A stretch of 64,000 nucleotides of DNA from Aedes albopictus (GCF_035046485.1 NC_085137.1:457617004-457681003), one strand, 5' to 3'; shown: positions 45,952 to 58,139, counted from the stretch's first letter. The notes: generated by a model not told the origin, from the sequence alone. Made by a program: numbers and translations.

Positions 45952-46815
45952 TATTCTAATATCGGCGTTGTTGGAGTTAGCGTATTAAAAAGATATGGTC
46001 TTTCGTGAAACATGCTTCGTAATTACACTGTTGAAAACGCTTTGACATCCACGTGCAGCACAACAGAACATGTGCTCGATGAACAAATTGAGATTTGAAT
46101 TATGAAAAGGCTACGGTCAACCTTGGCTTGGTCAGCCAAAGCAAAATCAAGAAATTGACATTTATGCTTCGTAATGATTACTTTGAAGTCAATACTTTGG
46201 GCCTAGGCTGGGCAGATATGCTATTGGTGATTTGATGGTGCATGAAGAAGAAGAAGAAGAACGATGGTGTTTTGAAAAATCCTATCCCTACCACACAGGA
46301 GAAGATTTTAAAATGCCTCTATAAAATCTAAAACAAAATCTAATTAAAAACGGTTTGATGTACGGTGTAAGACTTTGGACGGACTACATATTGAACGTAT
46401 AAATTTAAATTTAACATTTTTTTTCTTGGTAAGGTACTTAATTTGTACCAATCACCAATTGGGTTTTTAAATTAAGAATAATATATTGATTTTTTGATTT
46501 TATTCGAAAGAGCACCTTTTTATAAGCCAGTATGATTTTTTTCAGATTTTTAAAACTTTATTTTGATACCTAAATTCAATTACAAAAAGATTTTTTGAAA
46601 TCACCTTTTGACAGCTGGGCAACTGCTTGACAGCTCCGCCCAGTACGAAATGCGACGAGGGGTGATTCGACAAATCGCTCCCATACAAACTTTAAATCGA
46701 TTTTTAAATAGGTTCCCGGGCACCAAAGTTCATGAAAATTTGGATTTCGGCTCAGTTTGGCATGTAGATTCTGAATATGGAATTATCTCAACACCACTAA
46801 AGAAGCCAATTGCAG

Positions 46816-46974
46816 CTGGTCGATGGAAAATTCCACGTGTATGGCAATTCGGGTTTTTTCTTAACTCACGATGACCAGATCGGTTCAGTCGGATTTGTTT
46901 TTGATGGAAAAAATAAATCTGGATCAAATGAGATCAATATTGTCAAAATCGGAGAAAATTTATCGCAGATATAA
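46816..46974 (+). CDS. Possible terminal exon, unrecognised protein
   Basis: After an AG at 46814-46815 a frame of about 52 codons reads LVDGKFHVYGNSGF, then THDDQIGSVGFVFDGKN and NEINIVKIGENL, ending in TAA. The residue mix is protein-like, and AATAAA follows 60 bases after the stop, as expected of a last exon. The pyrimidine tract before the AG is poor and no upstream exon was found. I do not recognise the family, and an expression test would be needed to promote it above a candidate. Confidence 0.3.
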   Translation: MVDGKFHVYGNSGFFLTHDDQIGSVGFVFDGKNKSGSNEINIVKIGENLSQI

Positions 46975-47033
46975 CCATTACATAGTTTACCTTCTTTATT
47001 TTATTGTCTGCTGTTTCATATTATGAAGTAAAA

Positions 47034-47039
47034 AATAAA
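47034..47039 (+). promoter_or_regulatory. AATAAA polyadenylation signal candidate
   Basis: Located 60 bases after the stop of the 46816-46974 frame. AT-rich context makes a chance match possible. Confidence 0.3.
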
Positions 47040-48424
47040 GGCATTGCAACTTCTAGAAATTTCATCAGACTCTTTCGTATTTTTTATTTTATTCATTGCT
47101 ATAATTTGAGTTTTGGGTAAATATAGCATCATAGTTATTGATATGTTTATCTTTGTAATAATTTCCTTCTTTCAATATCCCAGTCCCGTTACGGTGCCAA
47201 ATTCCTATCACTTTTCTACGATTCCCAATTCTTATAGGTTAAGTAAAATTTTAGCTTCAAAAAGTGATACATTTGCAAATGAGTTTTTTTTATCTCAAAA
47301 TTGAGTAAACTTAGTTGAATTTATATGTCATTTTAACAGTACTGCTATTCTAACCTCTAATTATAACGTCAAAAAGTACCGAACAGACTATGTATTACGA
47401 AGTAATGAATGTTAGTGAGAGTGGAGATAGCAAATATGGTACCTACCAAATAATTCTAATCAATAAAAATGTCAACTATACAGACAATTCTGCTCAATTG
47501 ATGATTGCATTTGTCTATTATAACTTTTTTCTTTCGATCTATTACACTAGTTTACAGCATTTTTGAACTCGGTAAGCTGATGATCGTTTTTGGTGTAGAA
47601 TCATGCCCTGAGTTCGAAAACGCGAAGGAAAAAAATTACAGTAGAGTGGAAATTTTTTCGACTTTCCATACAAGGTTGATGATTTGAAATCGATTTTTGT
47701 TCTATTTTTAAGCAAAGTCGCTCACTTCAAACATCTCATTCTCCGTAATCAATGCTCCGATTGAGCTGAAATTTTTACTGTAACTCGCCTACATATGAAA
47801 TGTCAAATAAACGTCGAGAAAGAATTTTTAAATTGGTTTTTTCTTATTGAAAAAAATACATTTCCTCAAAAAATTTTGGAAATTTTGCTAAAATTTAAGA
47901 AGATCATCCCTAAAACTCGCCAATATCTTGAATTTCATCAATCTGATGCAAAACCTGTATTCAAATGTTCGAATGGTATTGTATTCAGCTTTTAATTTAT
48001 GAAAAAAGATTTAAAATTGGTTAAACAGGACGCAATATATTTGAATTTTAGTAAATTACATATTTTGAAAAGTTGCAAAACTCGATATTGAGCTAAAACT
48101 CGAAAACTGTTCTACTTAAAATTTTTTGAAGGTCGGTTTCGAAATCAGCACTAAATTGTGCTTCAAAAACTTTGGTCGTTGACAGAAGTTCACGACTTTT
48201 GTTTTATTTTGTAAACTTGTGTTATTATTCGATTTTATATTGTTTGACATTATGTCATAAATATCTTTTTTCATTACTAAAAATAATCTAAAACAGAATA
48301 AAACTAAACAGCATCTGCAGAAGTAATCATATCGGCATATGATATAATTACCTTTTACCTTCGCTCACGTAGGTACGTGTATAATCGCCGTTCTCACAAC
48401 GCGAACAAAACAAAAAATAAAAAA
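47040..48424. other. Unassigned AT-rich sequence
   Basis: No supported gene or bounded repeat; frames of 60-66 codons here are low-complexity. Confidence 0.35.
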
Positions 48425-48670
48425 AAAATCATCTCCGTCTGGACAGAATCTTTGTCGCCGCCAAAATACACCCATGACGAAGCTCAATCATAAATAGTCG
48501 ACTAGCAATTTTTTCGTCGTTCTCTTGGTTCCGAAACAGCCGACGACGGGCCATGCGAACGCCACTACTGTTATTAGTGTTACAGTGCACATGTCTGCGC
48601 ACCGCGATAGCGCTGTTGGTAAGAGAGAGAGGTTCATTGTTTGATCTTGCATTCAAATCTCTGTCTATTT
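48425..48670 (+). mobile_element. Partial relative of the 39.5-kb hAT interior, with tRNA-like part
   Basis: In plus orientation it matches the complement of about 39788-40030. Shared text includes GACGAAGCTCAATCATAAAT, GACGACGGGCCA.GCGAACGCC and a degenerate tRNA-like GCTGTTGGTAAGAG with GTTTGAT. The CAGGG ends are not present, so it is either an end-deleted copy or a separate retroposon family that the hAT captured. Confidence 0.7.
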
Positions 48671-48774
48671 TTGTCCTGCGACTGGCAAACATGAAATGGG
48701 GGAATAGGGAAACTGGCAATACGTAGAACCAATAAAGCTTCTATCGTCCCTCACTGCACTATCGAAAATTATGT

Positions 48775-50180
48775 TTGGAAATTTCAGAAGAAATCCAAGA
48801 GAAATTTCAGAGAAAAACTTTTGGAGAAGTAATTCAGTGATGTCAGTAATCAAATCCTTAGAGAAGCCCTGAAGAAGCCTCGAGAAATTCTTGTAAAAAC
48901 TCTAAAACAAAGTCCTGGACGAATTCCCGAAGAAATTCCGGCAGAAATCCTGGGGATTTTTTTTGGATGAATTCCTGGAAAAATTCCTAGATAAATTTCT
49001 AGAAAAAAAAAATCACAGAGGAATTACTATAGAAATTACTATGCGAAATTCCTAGAGAAATTCCTCGAGAATTTCCCGAAAAAAACCCTGTAGAAATTTA
49101 CGCGGGAATTCTTGAAAGAATCCAGAGGAAGTCCCGAAGAAATTCCTGGAGAAATTCCTTCGGCAATTCATGAAGAAACCATTGGAAATGCCTGACGAAT
49201 TTCTTGGAGCGATTCCTGGATTTATCAAATGAGTAATATCTGGATGAATTCTTGGAGCAATTAATGTAGGAATTTCTGAAGATTTTTCTTGAATGAATTC
49301 CTGGAAGAATTCCTGGAGGAGTTTCTAAAGAAGTTTCTGCAAAAAATTCCGGAGAATTACCTAGAGCAATTCCTAGAGAAATTTTTGAGTAATTCCTGTA
49401 TGATTTTCTGAAAATCAGGAGGAATTCCTTGAGGAATTCCCAGAGATTTTTTGGAGGAATTCTGGGAGGTATTCTTGGAAGAATTCCTACATAAATTCCG
49501 GAAGGAGTTCCTATCACAATCATTGACGTAGTTTCAGGAGAAATTTATACAGCAATTTCCGGGGCGATTCTCAGTGAATGCCTGATGAAACTTGAGTAGA
49601 GTCCCTTCTTAAAATCTTGGAGATATGTGTGGTGGAATTACTGAACAAGTTACTAGAGGATTTGCATGGTAATTTCTGGTGAATATTTCTGGAAAACATT
49701 CAAAATCAATGTATGAAGAAATTCCTGGAGAAACTCCCGAAGAACTTTTTGCAGGCGTCCTTGGCGAAATTCCTTAAGAAATTGATGTTCCTGTAGAAAT
49801 TCCTGGAGGAATCACTTGATTAATTTACTGGCGGAATTACTTGATAAATTCCTGAAAATATTTGTAAGAAAATCCAGCAGCAATTTCTAAAAAAACTCTG
49901 AATGAATTGCAGGAGAAACTTTTGAATGACTTTCTGAAATTAAGGAGGAATTCCTGGGGAAATTCCTGAAGATGCTTCAGCAGAAATCTTAAGAGAAATT
50001 CCAGAAGAAAAAAATCCTAGAGAAATATTTTAACGAACTCCTTGAGAAGGAGTTCTAAAATAAATTCCAGGATGATTCCCTGCCGTAAGCATTGAAATTT
50101 TTGAAGAATGTTTCACCGGAATTTTTGGAGCTATTCGTGAAGAAATGCCTGTACAAACTTTTTTGGAATTTATGGAGAAA
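48775..50180 (-). repeat. GAATTCCTGGAG-type minisatellite, single orientation
   Basis: AGAAATTCCTGGAGAAATTCC-like words on the GGA strand throughout. No orientation switch was found. The 141-codon minus frame at 49098-49523 is repeat translation. It ends close to the 3' end of the four-exon gene. Confidence 0.87.
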
Positions 50181-50289
50181 ACTCGACTGTTCTTCAAAAT
50201 ATCGTGACAATTGAAAGAAAATGTAAAAATGAGGATCACATTATTTTGTATACTGGAAGAAATTAGTGGAAATCATCAGAATGGTTCAT

Positions 50290-50295
50290 TTTATT
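50290..50295 (-). promoter_or_regulatory. AATAAA polyadenylation signal of the four-exon gene
   Basis: On the minus strand AATAAA lies about 265 bases beyond the stop at 50559, a normal 3'UTR length. A second match on the plus strand nearby (CAATAAAC) is in the wrong orientation for this gene. Confidence 0.45.
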
Positions 50296-50558
50296 CAATA
50301 AACAAAATGTATTTATAATTTCTGACACAGTCTATACTATACCTTCCTATGCATCACAACAACAATTTGTTTTATTTCCCTTTCATGCGAATTGCTACAA
50401 TACACTGCAAACATCACTCTCCGCTAGCTACGAATATTTTCATCGTTAAACGTATAAATGCCGCCACTATCACTAGTCATGATCTCATCATACTCTCTTG
50501 ATGATATGCCGGCGACGCCTTGGTACAAAATAAAACTCTCATCCACTCGCATCCCTCT

Positions 50559-51424
50559 CTATTCGGTGACCAGTACTTCCTCATCGCCGACCACACTGGG
50601 CCGCTGATCTCGTCCACTTCCCGTATTGAACCGCACAAAGTTCGTCCCCGCTTGGGCTAACGGTTCATGTTCGATTAGCTTACCCATGGCCACGAAGGTC
50701 ATCATTATGTGCAGGGTTATATCTGAGGAAAACCATATTTTTATGAAGGAACAGCTGCATCAGCACCCCAGTGGATACTTACAGAGAGCACAAATTACAG
50801 CCGCGGGATTTACAAACACTATGTTGTACCACCGTTGGTTTTGCCAGATCATCACGATGTCCCGAAGAATCACCAGGAACAGCTCGAACATGAACATCAC
50901 CACGAAAGGATAGAGGCATTTTTTGACTTCCTGGAAAATGTGTGTAAGATTTTTCATTATAAACAGCAGAACTTGAGGTAAAACTTGTGGATCAAACCTT
51001 GAATATTCCGTAGAATAGCGATACCCCCACGGCAAACCAAATGACTCCAAAGAGTATACCAGTGCTTCCCATGAATCGGTAATCATAAACTAGAAGAGAT
51101 AATTGATTAGTGGTGGAAGACGAGCTCGTAACTAATTTCACCGGTATCATTTTCATCATATTATTTGGCCATCATAACCGTAATGAAACCTAGAATGTTA
51201 GGCCGCGACCTATTGGTTTAACGACTCTAGCATCAAATCAAGGCCAATAAAACCACTACAAAACTTCAAATGGTCACCAAATGGGCATCCTTACATTCTT
51301 CCAGCGGGTAGTGAAACTCGGTTGTCTGGTACAGAACCACGGCCATGAACACCGAGCCCAGTATGGTGGCGATCGCAATGATATAACTATGAAATTTGAT
51401 ATAGAACCGCAAGTAGTGTTCCAT
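50559..51424 (-). CDS. Four-exon gene for a 177-residue four-pass membrane protein
   Basis: Exons (minus strand): 51424-51295, 51089-50998, 50930-50783, 50722-50559. All introns (205, 67 and 60 bp) are GT...AG, and phases 1, 0 and 1 join perfectly to give 534 nt including TAG. The start ATG is the first in exon 1 and is followed by MEHYLRFYIKFHSY. Hydrophobic segments lie at about residues 13-33, 51-73, 81-103 and 110-136. An acidic C-terminal tail (about 137-177, ending DEEVLVTE) should be cytoplasmic, giving N-in/C-in topology. No signal peptide or catalytic motif is visible. Small four-pass proteins of unknown function are common in insects (DUF4728/DUF7027-like groups), but I cannot place it. 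Exonic GC is well above the flanks. It is the only complete gene I can support in the window. Confidence 0.9.
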
Positions 51425-52075
51425 TACTGTCGTCAGCGTGTGTAATTATGGGCGAGTTTTAATTGCGACTAATCTCTAAAGCAGATCTGACCGTCGTATG
51501 TACTCGGCAGTAATAGGGACCGGTTTCAACGAGTGCAGCGATAGTACTGGCGATCGTTTTCATGTGTGCAGAGAATCAACGCGCACTTTTATCAGCATAT
51601 TGACTGTTCACTGTGGTCTAGGAAACGATGTTCAGAAATAAAATCCCAGAAACTTGTACCTTTTATTTGCGCTGACCAAACTAACAAATCATTTTTCTGA
51701 ATACTTCTTTGAGGAAGGCGAATTTCTATTCCAATTTTGAAGCTTAAATTGCAATTTCTTTTCAATGTGAGCCATTGTGACGGTCAGAGTTGCGTATTAT
51801 CATCTTGACAAGAATTTTTCTAATTTCGAAAGGCCATCTACAATCCGAATCCAAGTCAGCTAAAATTCTAACAAAATTGAAGGACAAATTTCTATATAGA
51901 TTTATTATTGACCCCATGAAGACTTTCAGAGAAATATTTCAGAAAGTTGTACCTAACATTCGAAATGTTATTTTTGTCTGCAATGCATTAAATACTTTTT
52001 TTTAAGAATAATTACAACAAAACGTCAACAAACGATAAAGAGAGCAATGTCAAATTTAGTGTTGTAGGTTGTAAT
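51425..52075. other. Upstream region of the four-exon gene, then unassigned
   Basis: 51425-51600 has moderate GC and should hold the promoter and 5'UTR of the minus-strand gene. No TATA box is evident on that strand. Beyond 51650 the sequence is AT-rich and unassigned. Confidence 0.4.
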
Positions 52076-52320
52076 TTAGGGGATTGAAAGCGAAGGCGTG
52101 TAAGTGACAAAAACCTACTTTCGAGCAAATGAGATACATGGAGTTTCAATATCGACCCTATTTTCTACGATTTATTGTAATTTCTCTAATCATCGTAAAA
52201 CAATCTTGGCAAAGATCTTGAAAGATTGAAATCTGTAGTTTTTTTATATGCTCAATTGCTCAGGTTAAAATCGGCAATATGGTCACTTACAAACCCCACG
52301 GTTTTCGTTTTTATACCCCA
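52076..52320 (-). mobile_element. MITE with TGTAAGTGAC inverted ends, second copy
   Basis: AAGCGAAGGCGTGTAAGTGAC-like left end and GGTCACTTACAAACCCCACG right end. The interior (GGAGTTTCAATA, TTTACTGTAATTT-like) matches 45684-45951 in reverse orientation. More diverged; the target duplication is unclear. Confidence 0.72.
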
Positions 52321-52546
52321 CATCAACAGATATGGTTGATAATGTGCAGCTCTGGAAAGAATGCTTGGTGAACTACCAAAGGCAGAGACTCTCCTTGCTG
52401 ATCTTGAAGCTTTCATAGAATCAATTTAACGATGAAATAGAAATGGAGTCTATAATCTTCGAAATTCTTATTGCTATCACAATAGCTTATCGCCTTAGTA
52501 GCATTGTATTTTATTAGCTTTATTTGAGTGAGGAGATGTTTCTGAT

Positions 52547-52838
52547 GGGCCCATATAACCGTTGCGATGAGCGCATGGGTATTCAGCAAGACCATGCTGA
52601 GGGTGATGGGTTCGATTGCTGTTCGGTCCAGAGATTTTTCGTAATGGAAATTCAGGAGACATCTTTGAGCATAGAGTGCCTACTACCTTCTTGCCTGCCA
52701 CCTTTGTGCCACACGATATACACAAACAAAATGGTCCAGACCAAGCTTTTAGTTAATATCTGTGGATGCGCTCATCAAACACTAAACTGAATATCAGGGT
52801 TAGTTTCAGTATGGGCGTAACGACAAGAAGAAGGAAGA
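52547..52838 (+). mobile_element. Feilai-type SINE, diverged full-length copy
   Basis: Head GGGCCCATATAACC, GGGTATTCAGCAAGACCATG, box B GGTTCGATTGCTG, CGGTCCAGAGATTTTTCG; body CATAGAGTGCC, CACACGATATACACA; tail GGGCGTAACGACAAGAAG. Same order as the 58372 copy. No flanking duplication was found, consistent with greater age. Confidence 0.82.
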
Positions 52839-53379
52839 ATTGTAGCTAAACCAAAGGACCACTCCAACTTGAAAACGTTAAAACGATCTATAGGGTTATG
52901 TCACAACATTGAGTTGTTGACTGTCACTTTCGTTTGATACTATGCCGCTCTTGGAGAGAATGCATAGAGTCCAGCAGAGCAAACACTTCCCTCTTGATAT
53001 TGTCATCCTTTACAGCCTCCATTGAATAACGTAATAGAAAAGGAGGCTTTAATCTTCGAAATTTTTACTGTTATCAGAATAGATGGCATAGTAGCAGCAG
53101 GTTCTGTTAACCCGTAAACACCCGGGACGATCTACTTTTGGTAGAAATGCAATATCTTCTTTGTTTTAAAACATTTTATCCCAGGTTTTTTTATAGTCAA
53201 GGGGAATAGTTGTTCTAAGAAATGCATGGTATCTCCCCCCTTTGCACCCTCCCCCCTTTTGCGGAGAGCCGAAAATACGTGCCTTTTTTGTATTTGTTTT
53301 TATAAATTCTGCATGTTTTTGCTGAAATTTCATCGTTTTGCTAATCATCAATAGTTTTCACTGATCCTAGACATGCAAT
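52839..53379. other. Unassigned; TTAACCC motif at 53107
   Basis: TTAACCCGTAAACACCCGGG may be a lone piggyBac-type end; no partner was found. No gene seen. Confidence 0.35.
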
Positions 53380-54146
53380 GTATTACTACCCATCATAGTC
53401 TGTTGAAGTTTTGATCCCAGAGCTATTCTAAGGCCTCCAAAATACTCCGAAGTTTGTGACACAAATGAACCATTCTCAACCAATTTTTATGCACGATGAA
53501 TGATCACAGAACATAGTCTACGGTACACGAAAAGCCTTAGAGCACCCCTTGAAATTATGGTACATGACTTGGGTGATCTAGGTTATCCAAAATACTATGA
53601 AATTCATTTTCTTAAGATCTGAAACATCTACCATCGTTTATGTTCACTCTGTTCAAGAAATTTAGTCACATTGATGTCCATTAGACCTCACAATGCTATG
53701 AGCAACTTGATATTGTGGTAGTTGGACATTCCGTGAAATACAAATGGCCTCCAATACACTTTGAAGTTTGGTTTACGATATCCACATACTGTATCATGTT
53801 TTAGTTGTGAAAAATATTCGTGGAATGTTGTCTATACTGGTGATGGAACCTCAGTGCACATCTATAATGCTTTTGGTACACTCATGGGATATTCAAGGCT
53901 TTCCAAACTATTCTGGAGTTAGGAACTTCAAGGCCTACAGGCTCTACTCTTGTTTTTCTTCACTCTAATGGCATAATTCTTTCACGATTGTGTCTGTTGC
54001 ACCTTATTATATTACGAGTATTACTATTTGTTGTTATTTGGGTATCCGCTGGCATACAAATGGACCCAATGTATTTTGAAGTATGGGTCGCAATATCTGT
54101 AAATCTTAGGATATTTTTATTGAAGCGAATGTTCGCGGAATATAAT
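53380..54146 (+). repeat. ~330-bp degenerate tandem repeat flanking the foldback
   Basis: Units with TTTGAAGT..GGT..CAATATC, TCCAAACTATTCTGGAGTT, ACTTCAAGGCCTACAGGCTC and CTCTACTCTTG recur near 53560, 53900 and 54230. They are related to the tandem units at 4.4-5.5 kb. The last unit becomes the outer part of the foldback arm. Confidence 0.7.
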
Positions 54147-57100
54147 CTACGCTACTCTTAGAACCACAGAGTACAATTCTGATAACTTAGCAACATTCAC
54201 TTGGTGATCTAGGTCATTCAAACTGTTCTGGAGTTAAGACCTTCAAGCTCTACAAGCTCTACTCTTATATCTCTTTACTTTATCGATGTAATTCTTCCAC
54301 GATTACCTCTGTTGTATCTCATAATATGTTGAGTATTTCCTTTGTGTTTCTTGTGCATCCACTGACATACAAATGATCTTTATGGTATTTGGAAGTGTCG
54401 GAAATTACCCAAGAACTTCTCTAGACGTTCCTCGGAAATTCCTCAGAAGTTCATCGTAAAGTTCTCCAAGAATACTTCTACGAGTTTTTAGGGAATGTCT
54501 CAGGCCTTCCCGTGAAATTCTTCAGGAGATTCCCAGCAGTTTCTCGAAAATTTCATCAGGAGGTCTGCTGGAATTCCTCCGAAAGCTCCTCAGGAATTCC
54601 TCCGCAAATTCCCCGAGGATTCCACGGAAGTCCCGTAGAATTCTTCTAAGAATCCCTCCAATAATTGCAAAAACTCCTACTGGACCTTCCCTAAGAATTT
54701 CACCAGAGAACCTTCTATGATTTCTGCCAATAATCCCTTCAGGAATTTCGCCAGAAATTCCTCCAGGGATTTTTCAAGAAATTTCTTCAAAAATTAATTT
54801 GAAAAATCTTCCAGAAGTTCCTTTATGAATTCCTCCTAGATTCTTCAGGAAACCTCTAGAAATTCCTCAAGAAAATACTCCAGGGATTCCATCGAGAGTA
54901 ACTGCAAGGATTTCTCCATAAACTGCTCCGAGACTTCTTCCAAGAATTTCTCCAATATTTCTCATGGAAATACTTCGAGAATTCCTCCAAAACATTCTCC
55001 AAAAAATCCTCCAGGAATTTCTCCAGATCCGTCCAGAATCCGTCCAGGAATTTTTCCAGGATTTTTTTTCTCCAATATTTATGTCAAAATTCCTCCAAGA
55101 ATCTGTCCCGGAATTTTGCCAGGGATTCCTACAAATATCTCTGGAAATTCCTCCAGGGATTTTCAATAAATACCTTCAGAATTTCCCCCTGAAATGCCTA
55201 CAGGAATACCGCCAGGAATTCCTCCAAGAATTCCTTCGGGAAATCCTCCAAAAATTCGTCCGGGAATTCTCCAAGACATCCACCAAGAATTTCTCCAACA
55301 ATCCCTTCTAGAATTCCTTTCCAAGAATTCCTTCAGCAATATCTCCAAGAAATCCTTCAAGAGCTCCTCCAAGAATCTCTCTAGGAATTTCTCCAGGAAT
55401 TACTTGAAAATTTTTTCAGGAATTGCTCCAAAAATTCCTACAAGAATACTTCCAGGAATTTCTTAAAGAATTTCTTGAAGAAATGTCTGGAGAATACCCT
55501 GAAGGAATTCCTGGAGTACTTTCTGCAAGAATTCATGCAGTCATTTGTGAAGGAATTTTTAAAGAATTTCCCAGGGAAATCCTCCAAGAATCTCTCTAGG
55601 AATTTCTCCAGGAATTACTTGAAGATTTTTTCAGGAATTGCTCCAAAAATTCCTACAAGAATACTTCCAGGAATTTCTTCAAGAATTTCTTGAAGAAATG
55701 TCTGAAGAATACCCTGAAGGAATTCCTGGAGTACTTTCTGCAAGAATTCATGCAGTCATTTGTGAAGGAGTTTTAAAAGAATTTCCCAGGGAAATCCTCC
55801 AAGAATCTCTCTAGGAATTTCTCCAGGAATTACTTGAAGATTTTTTCAGGAATTGCTCCAAAAATTCCTACAAGAATACTTCCAGGAATTTCTTCAAGAA
55901 TTTCTTGAAGAAATGTCTGAAGAATACCCTGAAGGAATTCCTGGAGTACTTTCTGCAAGAATTCATGCAGTCATTTGTGAAGGAGTTTTAAAAGAATTTG
56001 CCTGGGAAATTCATAGAGGAATTCCTAAAAATTTCCTTGAACTTCGAGGAAATTTTGAAGTCATGTTTTTCAATTTTTATTTTCTGGAGAAATTCCTGGA
56101 GTATTTCATGAAGTATTTCCTGTAAGAATTCATGGAGTAATTCGTGCGAGTAATTCCGAATTCACGTTAGGTTTTTCCCGCAAGAACTGGAATTGAAGGA
56201 ATTTCTGGAAAATTCCTGTAGTAATTCCTACAGCAATTTCTGTAGGAATTCCTGCAGTTATTCCTGGAGGAATTCCCAGAATATTTTTTGAAGCAATTCC
56301 AGAGGTGTTTCCCGGAACAATTCCTAGATGATTTCCTGTAGTAATTCCTGGAGTAATTCTTGAAGGAACTCCTGGAGTATTTGCTGGAGGAATTTCGGAA
56401 ATATATCCTGGAGTATATCCAGGAAGAATTCCTGGAGGAATCCCTGAAGGAATGATGATAGAATTCTTGAAAGACTTTGAGGAGGAATCCCTGTAAGCAA
56501 TTCCGGGAAGAACCCTTGTTGGAATTGCTGGAGGTATACTGTGATAATTTTGTGGAGGAACTCCTGGAAATATTTCTGGAGGACACCGTGGAAGAATTTC
56601 TAAAGTAATCCCTTGATGAATTCATAGATAAATTAGCAGTTATTCCTAAACAAATTCCTGGAGGTATTCCGGGAGGAACTTCTTGAAAAATTAACCGGGA
56701 AACCCGGAAAAATTCCCTGGAGAAATTCTTGAAGTATTCCCTGGAAAAATTTCTGGAGGAAATGCTGGAGGAATCCCTGGAAGAATTTCTGGAAAAATCC
56801 CTTAAATACTGAAGAAATCCCTGGATTAGTTGTTGGCGGAAAACTTGGATGAATTACTGAAGGAGCGGATAGGAATTTCTGGAGGTATGCCTGAATGAAT
56901 TCCTGGATGAGTCCATGGAGGAATTCACGAAGGAATCTCTGGAGGTATTCCTGATGGAATCCTTTAAGGAATCCTCAGAAGAATTTCTAGAGAAATCACT
57001 GGAGCAATCCCTGGAGAAGTTCCTAGGAAAATTCCTGGAGGAATCCCTGGAAAACTTCCTGGAGAAATCCCAGGAGAAATTTCTGGAGGAACTCTTGAGA

Positions 57101-57689
57101 AAATTTCCTTGAGAAGTTTTAAGGGAATGCCTGGCGATATCTTTGGGGGGCTCCAGTGGAATCCTCAGGGAATTTCTGGAAGAATTCCCGAGGGACTCCT
57201 GCAGGATTTTTCGAAAAGTTCTTGAAGTAAAACCCGAGGAACTCCTGAAGGAATTCCAGAGCTCCTAATGAAATTTTTGAGAAACTGCTGGGAATCTCCT
57301 GAAGAATTTCACGGGAAGTCCTGAGGCATTCCCTAGAAACTCGTAGAGGTATTCTTGGAGAACATCACGATGAACTTTTGAGGGACTCCTGGAGTAATTT
57401 CCGAGGAACGCCAAGAGGAGTTCTTGGGTAATTTCCGACACTTCCAAATATCATAAAGATCATTTGTATGTCAGTGGAGGCACAAGGAACACAAAGAAAT
57501 ACTCAACATATTATGAGTTACGACAGAGGTAATCGTGGAAGAATCACATCGATAAAGTAAAGAGATACAAGAGTAGAGCTTGTTGAGCTTGAAGGTCTTA
57601 ATTCCAGAACAGTTTGGATAACCTAGATCACCAAGTGAATGTTGCTAAGTTACCAGAGTTGCACTCTGGGGTTCTAAGAGTAGCGTAGA
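54147..57689. mobile_element. 3.5-kb foldback element built on GAATTCCT minisatellite
   Basis: Left arm from TCTACGCTACTCTTAGAACC (54147) pairs with right arm ending GGTTCTAAGAGTAGCGTAGA (57689, inverted). About 90% identity by eye holds for at least 450 bp inward, through CCACTGACATACAAATGATC, GGAAGTGTCGGAAATTACCC and on into the minisatellite. The top strand is TCC-type from about 54400 and GGA-type after the core to about 57430. No transposase is seen. Open frames such as 56167-56625 are repeat translation. Confidence 0.87.
55367..56000. repeat. Triplicated 215-bp strand-switch core
   Basis: CTCCAAGAATCTCTCTAGG starts at 55367, 55582 and 55797, an exact 215-bp period. The third unit diverges near 56000. 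Each unit runs from TCC-type words (CCAGGAATTTCTTCAAG) into GGA-type words (GAAGGAATTCCTGGAGTAC) and flips back at CCCAGGGAAATCC. Each is thus an imperfect palindrome, and the centre of the foldback has been tandemly copied. Confidence 0.92.
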
Positions 57690-58135
57690 AATTTTTGGTT
57701 GTGTGAAAACGTTGTTTTGAATTGAGAAATTCCTTGAAAGGCGTCTAAAGAAAATTCTTCAAAAAATTTTTGGAACCCTACGAACTGTTCAAAGAGGCAA
57801 ATACTGAAAAAAAAACACTGAAGGAAGTCCTGAAAGACAGCGGGAATTTTTGGGGAAAATTCCACAAGTTCCTCCTGAAATTGCTTAAGAACATTGCTTT
57901 TAGTAACCTTATTTTTAAACTTTTCTTAAGCTACGCACTAGGCATTCCTTCGGAAGTTTCAAGTCATTTTTCAGCTAAAGTATTAACGCTCAGGTTATTA
58001 TTCTTTTTATTCTTTTTATTATGACTTCCTGGAGACAGTTCTGGACAACATTTCATTAAGGTATTTCTCTGCAAGTTTATCCAGCAATAACTCTAACATT
58101 GTTTTTTTTTCAGGAACTTTAGCAAAAAAAGTTTT
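57690..58135. other. Unassigned AT-rich sequence
   Basis: Contains a few minisatellite-like words (GAATTTTTGGGG) and (TTCTTTTTA)n near 58000-58020. No gene seen. Confidence 0.35.
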
Positions 58136-58139
58136 TTAA

